Source: MKUN01 sp964481425 (GTDB lineage: Bacteria > Bacteroidota > Bacteroidia > Chitinophagales > Chitinophagaceae). Taken from it: a stretch of DNA of 64,000 bases. A program made the translations under genes and the position numbers. Positions 24,735-33,867 of this stretch are shown in pieces. The notes beneath the pieces are model-generated. The model ran no database searches, was not told where the DNA came from, and saw only the letters and a program-made list of their open reading frames with translations. Position 1 is the stretch's first letter, and each line of letters opens with the position of its first letter. The stretch is taken from the NCBI GenBank assembly GCA_964481425.1, contig CAYZTM010000010.1, forward strand, positions 1 through 64,000. The letters are read 5' to 3'.

Positions 24735-26387
24735 TCATTTATCCGCTCTTATTTTACCGATCACCATATTCTTGTAGCCTTTCCCGGAGTTGGCGAAGGA
24801 GTGTGCTATCCAGAACAGTTTACTGTCCGATGGGTCGGGCACTACGGTGGCATAGTCCAGGTACACGTCGGTCTTGTAGGAGTGGTAAAAGCCATCTACT
24901 ACATTCTTGCTCCAGCCGGTCTGTTTGAATAGCGGGGTCGATAAACCTGCTTTCAGCAGGGCACTGTTCCTGTGGTTCGTCTCGCCCTGTAGGTGTTCAA
25001 AATATCTTGACTGCGGTTTCAGGAAACTGCCGGCGCCCGTTTTAGAGAAGCGGCCGTAGGCGCAGACAATGGTTCCTGCGGCATTGACCGAGAGCGCAGG
25101 CATGTCATAACTGTCGTAATTGCTGCCCGATGCAGGGGTAGGTTTGTAGTGCTGCTTCATCAGCAGTGTGCTGCTCTCGTTGAAGGATATATCGTCATCG
25201 TCTATAGAGAGGGGCAGGCGGTACAGCCAGAAGCCATGCACATCCGGCCTTTTGTTTTTTACGGCCGATGTCTCGGTGGTGATGTTGGTTAGGTATATCT
25301 TCCCGTTCCGGTACACAGGCCTTTCCTGCCAGTTGAGGTCCAGGGATACGCCAAGGTCTATATCTGTTTCCTTCAGTTCGGGTTTATTGCTCCACATATC
25401 GTTGCTCTTTTTGAAATAGTACAGCTCCAGCTTGTTACCATTGGCCTTTACATACATCAGGTAATTATAAAACTTAGAGCTGCTGCTTTTGTACATAGCC
25501 ACCGGTATCACGTTCGATGGGTAGTCATTGTCCTGGTAGGTGAAGTAGCGCAGGCTCGACTTGCCTGCTATCATATCCTTTAGTGATATCACGTAGATGG
25601 TAGGCGTGGTAGTGCCCGATGGGCCTGCCCCGTTGTGCGCCACCGTCAGCACATCTTTATCGGCATAGATGCGTGGCCAGTCGCGGTAGTTGTTCTTGGT
25701 CCAGTACCATTTGTAAAAGCCGTCCTGCGGGTTGCTGGTCTTCGATATGGCGAAGGCAAATATCCGCACGGCCCATTTGTCGCATAGTGCCGAGGAGGCG
25801 CCATCATTGTAGCCGCCATTCGAGCTATATTGCCATACCGTATTGCGGACTGCCGAGAGTATGATGAAGCGCTTATTGACAGGTTCGTATATCACCCGGG
25901 TGTCATAAGCTTCATTCAATAGCTTATTCGAGTCGGGTTGTCCGCCCGCTTTTGTATTGCAGTCCAGCATCACTTTGTGCGGTGCATCTGCCAGCCAGGA
26001 GAAACTGGTCTCGTTGGCCTTATTGATCACTCCCCGGAAAAAGTCGGTAGCATTTATGTCGTTGCCCAGTTTGGTACTGTCCTTTTTGTAGAAGGCAAAA
26101 GAATGGTCCTGCGATACGATGATGTATTGTTCGCCTACGGCTATCATAGGGTCCACGCCGGTCACCGTCGGCAAGAAGCTTAGCTGCGGCGCGGGTGTGC
26201 CGCCATTCCAGGCCAGTTGCGTATTCTTTGGTTTCCCTGCCTTGCCACCTCCATTGCGTACGGGGCCATTATCGCCAGTTTTTAATAGTTTGTTCGATGC
26301 GGCGTAGTGCCTTGTTGCAGTACTTTGTGCATTGCAGAGCGCCATGGATGCAAAAAGGAACAATAGTGTACCTGTGTACTTTTTCAT
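24735..26387 (-). CDS. Large secreted protein of unknown function
   Basis: 550 aa from ATG 26387 (MKKYTGTLLFLFASMALCNA signal). The mature part is rich in aromatic and Ser/Asn residues with segments such as MIAVGEQYIIVSQDHSFAFYKKD and RVIYEPVNKRFIILSAV, suggesting a beta-propeller. The end (IAHSFANSGKGYKNMVIGKIRADK) lacks a T9SS motif. No family that I can name. Monocistronic. Confidence 0.7.
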   Translation of the reverse strand: MKKYTGTLLFLFASMALCNAQSTATRHYAASNKLLKTGDNGPVRNGGGKAGKPKNTQLAWNGGTPAPQLSFLPTVTGVDPMIAVGEQYIIVSQDHSFAFYKKDSTKLGNDINATDFFRGVINKANETSFSWLADAPHKVMLDCNTKAGGQPDSNKLLNEAYDTRVIYEPVNKRFIILSAVRNTVWQYSSNGGYNDGASSALCDKWAVRIFAFAISKTSNPQDGFYKWYWTKNNYRDWPRIYADKDVLTVAHNGAGPSGTTTPTIYVISLKDMIAGKSSLRYFTYQDNDYPSNVIPVAMYKSSSSKFYNYLMYVKANGNKLELYYFKKSNDMWSNKPELKETDIDLGVSLDLNWQERPVYRNGKIYLTNITTETSAVKNKRPDVHGFWLYRLPLSIDDDDISFNESSTLLMKQHYKPTPASGSNYDSYDMPALSVNAAGTIVCAYGRFSKTGAGSFLKPQSRYFEHLQGETNHRNSALLKAGLSTPLFKQTGWSKNVVDGFYHSYKTDVYLDYATVVPDPSDSKLFWIAHSFANSGKGYKNMVIGKIRADK

Positions 26388-26549
26388 AGATCTTGTTTTC
26401 AATTGTAATGAAATGGGAATTAGCAATTAAAGGGAGGTGCAATAAATGTAGTGAATAATAGGATAATGTGTAATGGTCTATGTCATGATTAACAAACCAG
26501 GGCTTAGCACCGCCTTCGCTTGCCTTTTTGCCAGTCCTGCATCAGCTGC

Positions 26550-27428
26550 TTAATGTTGTATTGTGATCAGTTTATTACCGGTATATTTCCCGGATGTCAG
26601 CCGGCAATGGTATATACCGGTCGGCACATCCTGTATGTCAACTGTGCGCCTGCCTTCTGTTAAGTTGCCTGTTTTTACTACCTGTCCTGCTATACCTGTC
26701 AGGGTGTAATTTATATCACCTGTTAGCCTTGCGGTCGTATTGATGTACATGAACCTGTTTGAGGGGTTAGGGTAACAAACGAACAGGTCGTCTTTTTTAT
26801 TTACGTCTGCTACGCCTTCCCCATCATAACCCATCAGGAAGTAGTCCATGATCCACCCGTCTCGGGCCGCCGTGCTGCTGTCGGTTATATAAGTGAACCG
26901 GAACAGAAAAGTATCAGAACCGACTTGATATTGCCCTGCGGGCAGCATACGGCACTGTGTCCATGTGAGTGTTGACAATGACAGGTCGGGTTTGTTTTGG
27001 AAAAAATAGAAATCATACTGATTGGTGTCCTGCATGACATTTACCCAGGTCAGTCCGGAATCTGCTGACATTTCTATCATGGCTATATCGCCACTGTCTT
27101 TGTCGAGCTTGTACCAAAAGGAAAATTCGAGAAGCTCGTAATAGACAACTCTAGGTACTTTCATGATGAATGAAGATGTGTCGTTTGGTATACAGGATTG
27201 GATTGTATCGGTCACCAGTGCATTAATGCCCACATAGGCAGATTGAAAATTAGTTTTGTGGGGTGCCCCAATTTCCCATCGGTTGGTTTGGTCGGCGCTG
27301 TCAAGGATGACGAAAGGCTCAATGGGCATGCCTATACTATCGAATGTCATGTGGAATTCTATCGGATATTGTTGTGCTTCTGCCGTTGCCATTACTGACA
27401 GCAGGCAAAGGGTAAAGATCAGTTTCAT
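26550..27428 (-). CDS. T9SS type A-sorted secreted protein
   Basis: 292 aa with a signal peptide (LCLLSVMATAEAQ). Residues 20-205 form a jelly-roll-like domain (FSFWYKLDKDSGDIAMIEMSADSGLTW; FLFRFTYITDS; GWIMDYFLMG), similar to concanavalin/MAM-type modules common in Bacteroidota cargo. The last 75 aa are a T9SS type A domain (VCYPNPSNRFMYI ... GIYHCRLTSGKYTGNKLITIQ). Binding target unknown. Confidence 0.8.
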   Translation of the reverse strand: MKLIFTLCLLSVMATAEAQQYPIEFHMTFDSIGMPIEPFVILDSADQTNRWEIGAPHKTNFQSAYVGINALVTDTIQSCIPNDTSSFIMKVPRVVYYELLEFSFWYKLDKDSGDIAMIEMSADSGLTWVNVMQDTNQYDFYFFQNKPDLSLSTLTWTQCRMLPAGQYQVGSDTFLFRFTYITDSSTAARDGWIMDYFLMGYDGEGVADVNKKDDLFVCYPNPSNRFMYINTTARLTGDINYTLTGIAGQVVKTGNLTEGRRTVDIQDVPTGIYHCRLTSGKYTGNKLITIQH

Positions 27429-28041
27429 AGATTTTTTATTTTACAGACGTAAAGATATTGCGATATGTTAGCGTGAGTTTGCGAAATGTCAGGAGGTTCA
27501 GCACCGCGAACTCTGTTGGCGCAAGAATGCCGCCCAGCCATGTAGCAAAGCGTTCTTGTGCCTTACTTGTGCCGAACAAAAAATGTGGATATCTTCATTT
27601 GGAAACCCCTCCCACCATTTCGTATCTTGCATTGGTCGGGAGTCTTTTCTCTTTAAGAGGATATCCGAACTTTCCATTTCTCTCTTTCCCCCAAAACACA
27701 TCATGTAAACAACTTGGCAAAATGTAGGCAATGTATAGGCAATACATAGACAATGGATGGGTGCAAACAGATAAATTGATTCGGTAAATCCTTAATCTGT
27801 TTAATCCTGCCTGTCCCGATTTCCTCAGGGAGTTCAGACAATTTTCCGGCAAACCGGTAATGACCAGAAATAACTCAAAAACACATGTATTGCTCCGGTA
27901 AAGGCTTTCCTCTGTTTTACTTCTTCCCAACCGGAAATAACTAAGCAGGAAATAAAAACCGGAAATAATTATTTTTAATAATGTCAATACCTCTATGAAC
28001 TTATCAACCTGTCAACTATTCAACCTATCAACCATTTCAAC

Positions 28042-28049
28042 TAACTTCG
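28042..28049 (+). promoter_or_regulatory. Putative -7 element TAACTTCG for ffh
   Basis: One mismatch to TAnnTTTG and identical to the box before rpsP (29534-29541), both followed by CA. It is 53 bp before the ffh ATG. Confidence 0.35.
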
Positions 28050-28068
28050 CAAGCCCGAAAGACTTTAT

Positions 28069-28086
28069 ACTTTCTACTTTAGACTT
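28069..28086 (+). repeat. Solo copy of the rpoB-rpoC insert end sequence
   Basis: The 18-mer ACTTTCTACTTTAGACTT here is the exact reverse complement of 40617-40634, the left border of the four-helix-bundle insert. The next bases (AAGACTAA) also resemble the right border region (GACTTAATACTGAA at 41022). It may be a scar of an excised element or a dispersed repeat. Confidence 0.7.
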
Positions 28087-28101
28087 AAGACTAATAAATA
28101 A

Positions 28102-29433
28102 ATGTTCGAGAATCTCAGTGAGCGGTTAGAATCCGCGTTTAAACAGCTAAAGGGCGAAGGACGCATCAACGAGATCAATATCGCGGCTACCATTAAGGAT
28201 ATACGCCGCGCGCTGGTGGATGCCGATGTGAACTATAAGATAGCCAAGGAATTTACCGACAAAGTGAAGGACAAGGTGATGGGCGAGAAGGTGCTTACAG
28301 CAGTAAGCCCCGGCCAGCTGATGGTGAAGATAGTGAAGGACGAACTGGCCGAACTGATGGGCGGCACCGAGGCCGAGCTGGACCTTAGTGCCAAGCCCAC
28401 GGTGATACTGATAGCGGGCCTGCAGGGCTCGGGTAAAACGACCTTTAGCGGTAAGCTGGCCAACTACTTAAAGACCAAGAAGGGCATGAACCCACTGCTG
28501 GTGGCTGCCGATATATACCGCCCCGCGGCCATGGACCAGCTGAATGTGCTGGGCGAGCAGATAAAGGTGCCGGTGCATACCGAGCGCGAGAACAAGGATG
28601 CGGTAAGCATAGCGCAGAATGCCATAGCCGAGGCCAAACAGAATGGCAACAGGGTAGTGATCATAGATACGGCGGGCCGCCTGGCGGTGGATGAGGCGAT
28701 GATGACCGAGGTGGCCAACATCAGGAAAGCGGTGAACCCCCAGGAGATCCTCTTCGTGGTGGACTCGATGACGGGCCAGGATGCGGTGAACACGGCCAAG
28801 GCCTTCAACGACAGGCTCGACTTCAGCGGGGTGGTGCTCACCAAGCTGGATGGCGATACCCGCGGCGGTGCCGCGCTTACCATCAAGTATATGGTGGATA
28901 AGCCCATCAAGTTCGTGAGCATGGGTGAGAAGCTGGATACGCTGGATGTGTTCTACCCCGAGCGTATGGCACAGCGAATACTGGGCATGGGCGATATCAC
29001 CACCCTGGTGGAGCGTGCGCAGGCGCAGTATGACGAAGTGCAGGCCAAGAAGCTGGAGAAGAAGATAAGGGCCAACAAGTTCGACTTCGAGGACTTCAAG
29101 GAGCAGCTGAACCAGATCAAGAAGATGGGTAATATCAAAGACCTGCTGGCCATGATACCCGGTGTGGGCAAGGCCATCAAGGAGATAGATATATCCGACG
29201 ATGCCTTCAAGGGCATAGAGGCCATGATCAACAGCATGACGCCCTACGAGCGCAACAACCCCGACGTAATAGACAGCAAGCGCCGCCAGCGTATAGCCAA
29301 AGGCTGCGGCAAGGACATAGCTGAAGTAAATGCCTTTATGAAACAATTTGACCAGATGCGCCAGATGATGGGGCAGATGAACAAATTTAAAGGTATGGGC
29401 ATGGGTATGCCTGGGATGATGCCAAGGAGGTAA
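28102..29433 (+). CDS. ffh: Signal recognition particle GTPase Ffh
   Basis: 443 aa. It binds signal peptides of nascent inner membrane proteins and delivers them with FtsY. The N domain is at 1-90, the G domain has P-loop GLQGSGKTT at 106-114, DTAGR and TKLDGD, and the M domain runs from about 300 to the Met-rich end (MRQMMGQMNKFKGMGMGMPGMMP). Full length for the family. It is transcribed alone, ahead of rpsP, from a promoter in the long upstream gap. No 4.5S RNA gene was recognised nearby. Confidence 0.96.
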   Translation: MFENLSERLESAFKQLKGEGRINEINIAATIKDIRRALVDADVNYKIAKEFTDKVKDKVMGEKVLTAVSPGQLMVKIVKDELAELMGGTEAELDLSAKPTVILIAGLQGSGKTTFSGKLANYLKTKKGMNPLLVAADIYRPAAMDQLNVLGEQIKVPVHTERENKDAVSIAQNAIAEAKQNGNRVVIIDTAGRLAVDEAMMTEVANIRKAVNPQEILFVVDSMTGQDAVNTAKAFNDRLDFSGVVLTKLDGDTRGGAALTIKYMVDKPIKFVSMGEKLDTLDVFYPERMAQRILGMGDITTLVERAQAQYDEVQAKKLEKKIRANKFDFEDFKEQLNQIKKMGNIKDLLAMIPGVGKAIKEIDISDDAFKGIEAMINSMTPYERNNPDVIDSKRRQRIAKGCGKDIAEVNAFMKQFDQMRQMMGQMNKFKGMGMGMPGMMPRR

Positions 29434-29533
29434 GCCCCCTCCGCCCCTGAAGGGGGGACCCTAAGCGACATTATTAAAAAAAATATTTTATCCAGTTTAG
29501 GGGAGGTTAGGTGGCGTTATTTATTTTTTTACT

Positions 29534-29541
29534 TAACTTCG
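29534..29541 (+). promoter_or_regulatory. Putative -7 element TAACTTCG for rpsP
   Basis: Same box as before ffh, in the AT-rich stretch 46 bp upstream of the rpsP ATG. Confidence 0.35.
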
Positions 29542-29586
29542 CAGTCCTGAAAATTTATTGTTAAACACAAATAATTTCTATTATTT

Positions 29587-30105
29587 ATGTCTGTAAAGAT
29601 CCGCCTACAGCGCCATGGGTCTAAAAAGCGCCCATTCTATTTCATCGTAGTTGCCAACAGTGCAGCGCCCCGCGATGGTAAATTCATTGAAAAACTTGGT
29701 ACTTACAACCCACTGACCGTGCCGGCAACCGTACGCGTTAACCGCGAGCGTGCGCTGCATTGGTTACAGAAGGGCGCAGAACCTACGAACACTTGTCGCA
29801 GGATACTGTCGTTCAAGGGTGTGCTGTACCTGAAGCACCTGATGCGTGGTGTGGCCCTTGGCCTCTTTGACGAGAAAGCCGCAATGGACAAGTTCGAAAA
29901 ATGGAATGGTGAGCATGAAGAACTGGTGGCCAAACGCGAAGAAACACACCGCAAACACAAACAGGAGAAACGCCAGGCCACTAACGATGCGTCTGTGCGC
30001 CTGGTAGAAGAAAAGCAAGCCGCCAGGACTGCTACAGCCACCGCTACCGCCGAAGGCGAAGAAAGCGAAGGCGAAGCACCTGCTGAAGAAGCTGCTGCTG
30101 AGTAA
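29587..30105 (+). CDS. rpsP: 30S ribosomal protein S16 with C-terminal extension
   Basis: 172 aa. The first 80 aa are standard S16 (VKIRLQRHGSKKRPFYFIVVANSAAPRDGKFIEKLGTYNP in sense). The remaining 90 are a charged helix and an Ala/Thr/Glu tail (ATATATAEGEESEGEAPAEE). Such long S16 proteins are usual in Bacteroidota; E. coli S16 is 82 aa. The usual downstream rimM and trmD genes are absent, and a strong terminator follows. Confidence 0.95.
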   Translation: MSVKIRLQRHGSKKRPFYFIVVANSAAPRDGKFIEKLGTYNPLTVPATVRVNRERALHWLQKGAEPTNTCRRILSFKGVLYLKHLMRGVALGLFDEKAAMDKFEKWNGEHEELVAKREETHRKHKQEKRQATNDASVRLVEEKQAARTATATATAEGEESEGEAPAEEAAAE

Positions 30106-30149
30106 TTTGCAGTGATGACCGGCCCGAAAGGCCGATGCAAAATAGACTA

Positions 30150-30180
30150 AAAACAGTCCCGCGAAACGCGGGACTGTTTT
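30150..30180. terminator. Strong terminator after rpsP
   Basis: A 14-bp perfect stem (AAAACAGTCCCGCG with CGCGGGACTGTTTT), AAA loop. It also faces the convergent gene ending at 30230. Confidence 0.9.
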
Positions 30181-30229
30181 ATTATTGGGCGGTTATTTCA
30201 GAGCGGGAGTGAGAGCGGGCGCGAAGGGT

Positions 30230-30955
30230 TTAGATGATCCCCTCGGCTACGCAGGTAACGCCGCATAGCTTATTGGCCGAGGCGATCTTCATCTCGGCCG
30301 AGGTGAGGCCAAGCAGCACAGAATTGGTCAATGAATTGAACGGGCGCATGTTGGATGTAGCCTCCTTCTTTTTCAGGTTGTCGAGCTTGCGGGCGGCCCA
30401 TACCATCGGGAACAGGCTGCCGTAGAGGTAGTAAGTATTGGTGGTGTTGAAGCCTGCCTTTTGCAATACGCTGCGCAGGGTGGCTATCTTGTAGCGGCGG
30501 TAGTGGCCCAGGTAGTCGTCGTGGCCACTCCATAGCGAGGTGAAGGCGGGTACGGTGATGAAGAAGTAATTGTTGCCACCGCTGGCTGCTTTTTTGATGC
30601 TCTGCAGCATAGCAAGGTCGTCCTCCAGGTGCTCAAGTACGTCCATAAGGATGACGAGGCTATTCTCTATCTTTTCGGGGATGAAGTGGGTCTTTTCCAC
30701 TTTCTTGCCCTTGGTCTCGGCCATTTCGAGTTCAGTATAACCGATATCGACCATGTAAACTTTCCTGATCTGACCGGGGAAGTGCTTCTCGATCTCGAGG
30801 GCGAAGAAACCGGAGCCGGAGCCTACATCTACAATAGTAAGTGGATCAGCCTTTTTGAGTGTTTTTTTGGTATATGTGAAGAGCGGTAGTTTTTTACTCT
30901 GGTAATACCAGTGAATATCGGGGTTTATACCGTTTTCCAGTTCCTTCAAGTCCAT
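30230..30955 (-). CDS. Class I SAM-dependent methyltransferase
   Basis: 241 aa. SAM motif I is VDVGSGSGFFALEIE, motif II VYMVDIGY, and the post-motif has LMDVLEHLEDDLAML, the layout of methyltransf_11/UbiE-like enzymes. The C-terminal half includes HDDYLGHYRRYKIATLRSVLQKAGF, which recurs in lipid- or glycan-linked methyltransferases near glycosyltransferases. It is divergent from the GT2/GT-C pair, so a role in the same glycoconjugate pathway is plausible. Confidence 0.82.
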   Translation of the reverse strand: MDLKELENGINPDIHWYYQSKKLPLFTYTKKTLKKADPLTIVDVGSGSGFFALEIEKHFPGQIRKVYMVDIGYTELEMAETKGKKVEKTHFIPEKIENSLVILMDVLEHLEDDLAMLQSIKKAASGGNNYFFITVPAFTSLWSGHDDYLGHYRRYKIATLRSVLQKAGFNTTNTYYLYGSLFPMVWAARKLDNLKKKEATSNMRPFNSLTNSVLLGLTSAEMKIASANKLCGVTCVAEGII

Positions 30956-31077
30956 TTGGTAAAAATGTTTTTACAATTAAAGAGTAGTCTGTAAATTTAG
31001 CAAATTAACGGCCTAATAAAATAAAAACAAGGATTTTTGGCTAAGGCACGTAAACCAGAACGAAGTACCACGAATCA

Positions 31078-31812
31078 ATGCATCTTACATTAGTAATTCC
31101 CTGTTATAATGAATCGAAACGACTGGACCTGATGTACAAGGGTATAGATGATTTCGTGGACCAATGGCCCGAGCTACCAGAGATCATTATCGTGAATGAC
31201 GGCAGCAAGGATGATACCTACAAACTATTAAAGGAACACCCGGTATATGAGAAGCGTAAAGCGCTTATTACCATTCTGACACAGGAGAACACCGGTAAGG
31301 GTGGGGCGCTGAGGAATGGGGTGCTTAAGGCCCGGGGAGATTTTGTACTGACCCTGGATGCGGATATGGCGTCGCCCCCGTCGGAACTGATAAAATGGAT
31401 GGGGGCCCTGAACTGGAAACCCGATGAACATACTATATATATAGGTTCGAGGGAGCATCATGAGTCAATTATCAATAAGCAGGGGAACAGGAAGGTGGCC
31501 GGTAATATTTTTAACGTCGCGGTGCGTGTACTGACGCCGCTGAAGATGCGCGATACGCAGTGTGGGTTCAAGTTGTACCCGATAAAACCCGCTAAGAAAT
31601 ATTTTGAGAACCTTCATACCGATGGCTGGGCACATGATGTGGAGCTACTGTACCATGCCCAGCTTGACGGGATGAAGATAGTGGAGATGCCCCTGGAGTG
31701 GAATGCGATAGAGGGCAGCAAAATAAGCGTACTGAAGGACGGAGTGAAGATGCTGCTGGAGACCCTGCGCATTGTGATAAAGACAAAACGTGATTTCAAA
31801 AAGGGACAATAA
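31078..31812 (+). CDS. GT2 glycosyltransferase, dolichyl/polyprenyl-phosphate sugar synthase-like
   Basis: 244 aa. GT-A fold: VIPCYNESKRL at the start, IIVNDGSKDDT, GKGGALRNGVLKA, and the metal motif in LTLDADMASPP; later DTQCGFKLYP and EVPLEW-like EMPLEWN. This order matches polyprenyl-phosphate glucosyl- or mannosyltransferases (ALG5/DPM type). It likely loads a sugar from a nucleotide donor onto a lipid phosphate carrier for the GT-C enzyme encoded 11 bp downstream. Confidence 0.85.
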   Translation: MHLTLVIPCYNESKRLDLMYKGIDDFVDQWPELPEIIIVNDGSKDDTYKLLKEHPVYEKRKALITILTQENTGKGGALRNGVLKARGDFVLTLDADMASPPSELIKWMGALNWKPDEHTIYIGSREHHESIINKQGNRKVAGNIFNVAVRVLTPLKMRDTQCGFKLYPIKPAKKYFENLHTDGWAHDVELLYHAQLDGMKIVEMPLEWNAIEGSKISVLKDGVKMLLETLRIVIKTKRDFKKGQ

Positions 31813-31823
31813 TATTCAAGATA

Positions 31824-33746
31824 GTGGAGACACAGACAAGCCGCAAACTCAACTTTAGGATAGCCACCCTGGCGAGCCTGGCGCTCATGTGCATCGTGAT
31901 GCTTTGGGCCAGTAAGGATTTTGGCATATCGGGGGATGAATATACACAGAATACTTACGGACATAAGGTGTACGACTACTATGCCAGTTTTGGGAAGGAT
32001 AAATCGTGCCTGGAGTATAAGAATGTGTACTATTACGGTGGTTTCTTTGACCTGCTGTGTGTAACGGTCAACAAAATATTGCCAACGAACGAGTACAATA
32101 CGAGGCACTTTATTATTGCAATTTTTGGTTTCCTGGCCATATTGGTATCGGCCCTACTGGCAAAAGAGTACAGAGGCTGGGGGGCAGGTTTCCTGACTGC
32201 CTGGTTCCTGTTCCTGTCGCCGAGGTTTTTCGGGCAGAGTATGAACAACCCGAAGGATATACCCTTTGCTCTGGGCATGATATGGGGTATTTACTGTATT
32301 GTTCGTTTCATAAAAGTGTTTCCTAAGCCGACCTGGAAGGACACTTTGTGGCTTGCCTTATCCATAGGTTTAGCTATTAGTATCAGGATAGGGGGGCTAT
32401 TGCTGATACCTTTCCTTGCTGTTGGGATGGGACTGGAGTATATCTTTAATTGGAGGCACGAGTACAAGATAGGAGGCCAGGAGCTGCGCAAGTATGTGAT
32501 ACGCAGTATAGTGGCTTGCGTGGGCGGCTATATTGCCGGTCTTGTATTCTGGCCTTATGGTTTGGAGGGCCCACTGGACCATCCTTTTGTGGCCCTGGGA
32601 GCTATGTCGGAATTCTCTACCGGTATACGTATGTTGTTTGATGACCAGCATATCATGAGCTCGAACGTGCCCTGGTATTACATTCCTAAATGGATATCCA
32701 TCACATCGCCGATCATCATATTGCTGGGTATCTATGTATCGCCCATACTGTTCTTTGGAAAAAAGTATAAATTTCACAGCCTGTTTTTTTTATTCTTCGT
32801 AGCACTGTTCCCATTGCTGTATGTGATCTACAAAAAGTCGCCGCTGTACGATGGCTGGCGGCACTTGCTTTTCATATACCCGGCGCTGGTGGTGATCAGT
32901 GCACTAACATTCTGTGCCTTCATGGATATGGTGAAGAATAAGTACGGTCAGTATGCGCTTGCTGCTGTGATAGCGTTGGGATTGATGTTGCCAACGAAAT
33001 GGAGCATTGCCAATTATCCGAACGAGGTAGTTTACTTCAATGAATTTGTGGGTGGCATAGACGGGGCCTACGGGCACTATGAGACGGATTATTATATGAA
33101 TGCCCTGAAGCAGGCGGTGTACAAACTCGCTAAGGATAAGGACCTGTATCATATAAAAGATACTATACGCATAGGCACCAACTGTATAGATCCGTTATGG
33201 CCCTATGTATGGACCATTAACCCGAAGATACTGTGTGTATATGCACGGTATGACGACCGATACAATAAGAAGTGGGATTATGGCTTGTTCTTCAGCAGGT
33301 TTATATCCAAAGACCTGTTACAGGGCGGCTATTTCCCTCCGAAAGATACATATGATACGATAAAGGCCGACCATACACCGCTATATGCGATCATGAACTG
33401 GACGGAGGCTGATAATGATGCCTATTTGGCCAATCAGTACGTGCAGGCCAAGGACTATGCCAATGCCGTAGCCTACTATGATAAGGCTGTGGCACTGGAC
33501 CCCAATGATGAGACCGTCTACACCAACTATGCCATTGCACTCTTCAGCACGCAGAACCCTGATAATGTGCGGAAAGGGCTTGACATGATCAACAGGAAGA
33601 TCAAAATGGACCCGGGAGATGTACAGACCTACCAGGTGGCTGTAGCCATGTATAATGCTGTTGGCGATAAAGAGCATGCACAGCAGATGGAAACGAGGAT
33701 GAATGAGCTGATCATGCAAATGCAGGAGGGACAGCAGGAGGACTAA
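31824..33746 (+). CDS. GT-C family membrane glycosyltransferase with C-terminal TPR
   Basis: 640 aa starting at GTG 31824, 11 bp after the GT2 gene. A first membrane helix is followed by the acidic GISGDEYTQNTYG loop, the place of the catalytic Asp in GT-C enzymes, and about ten further helices up to residue 400. Residues about 530-635 carry two to three TPR units (AVAYYDKAVALDPNDETVYTNYAIAL; INRKIKMDPGDVQTYQVAVAMY). It is predicted to transfer a lipid-linked sugar on the periplasmic side; acceptor unknown. The GTG start is chosen because the next ATG falls inside the first helix. Confidence 0.78.
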   Translation: METQTSRKLNFRIATLASLALMCIVMLWASKDFGISGDEYTQNTYGHKVYDYYASFGKDKSCLEYKNVYYYGGFFDLLCVTVNKILPTNEYNTRHFIIAIFGFLAILVSALLAKEYRGWGAGFLTAWFLFLSPRFFGQSMNNPKDIPFALGMIWGIYCIVRFIKVFPKPTWKDTLWLALSIGLAISIRIGGLLLIPFLAVGMGLEYIFNWRHEYKIGGQELRKYVIRSIVACVGGYIAGLVFWPYGLEGPLDHPFVALGAMSEFSTGIRMLFDDQHIMSSNVPWYYIPKWISITSPIIILLGIYVSPILFFGKKYKFHSLFFLFFVALFPLLYVIYKKSPLYDGWRHLLFIYPALVVISALTFCAFMDMVKNKYGQYALAAVIALGLMLPTKWSIANYPNEVVYFNEFVGGIDGAYGHYETDYYMNALKQAVYKLAKDKDLYHIKDTIRIGTNCIDPLWPYVWTINPKILCVYARYDDRYNKKWDYGLFFSRFISKDLLQGGYFPPKDTYDTIKADHTPLYAIMNWTEADNDAYLANQYVQAKDYANAVAYYDKAVALDPNDETVYTNYAIALFSTQNPDNVRKGLDMINRKIKMDPGDVQTYQVAVAMYNAVGDKEHAQQMETRMNELIMQMQEGQQED

Positions 33747-33790
33747 AGTATATGATCGGGTAATAAAGTATTAGCCTGATATGCAACTGA

Positions 33791-33829
33791 AATAAACAAG
33801 CCCCGACTATTTCATCGGGGCTGTTTATT
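33791..33829. terminator. Bidirectional terminator after the GT-C gene
   Basis: Stem AGCCCCGA/TCGGGGCT extended by AATAAAC/GTTTATT with one bulged A; 8-nt loop. It separates the GT-C gene from the convergent small membrane protein gene. Confidence 0.85.
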
Positions 33830-33867
33830 ACTTATAACCATTAACACACGTAAAGTTAAATTCAGAT

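Larger units (their letters stand above)
27429..28101 (+). other. Long intergenic region upstream of ffh
   Basis: 673 bp. It contains a run of short imperfect repeats (27721-27756, TAGGCAATGTA-like units) and several GGAAATAA motifs (27864-27969). A copy of the sequence that frames the rpoB/rpoC insert lies at 28069-28086, and a TAACTTCG box at 28042-28049 is the likely ffh -7 element. Open frames here (up to 130 aa) have no family features, so I call none. Confidence 0.5.

Noticed and set aside
27595..27987. 130-aa open frame on the minus strand in the gap before ffh
   Set aside because: Leu/Ser/Tyr-rich with no motif; it covers the short tandem repeats and overlaps other random frames on both strands.
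28468..29346. 292-aa open frame on the minus strand opposite ffh
   Set aside because: Lies entirely within the well-conserved ffh gene; composition (His/Leu/Gly runs) is that of an antisense shadow.
29435..29460. Terminator after ffh (CCCCCT...AGGGGG)
   Set aside because: The stem is short and imperfect and no T tract follows; it looks more like a G/C-run repeat than a terminator.
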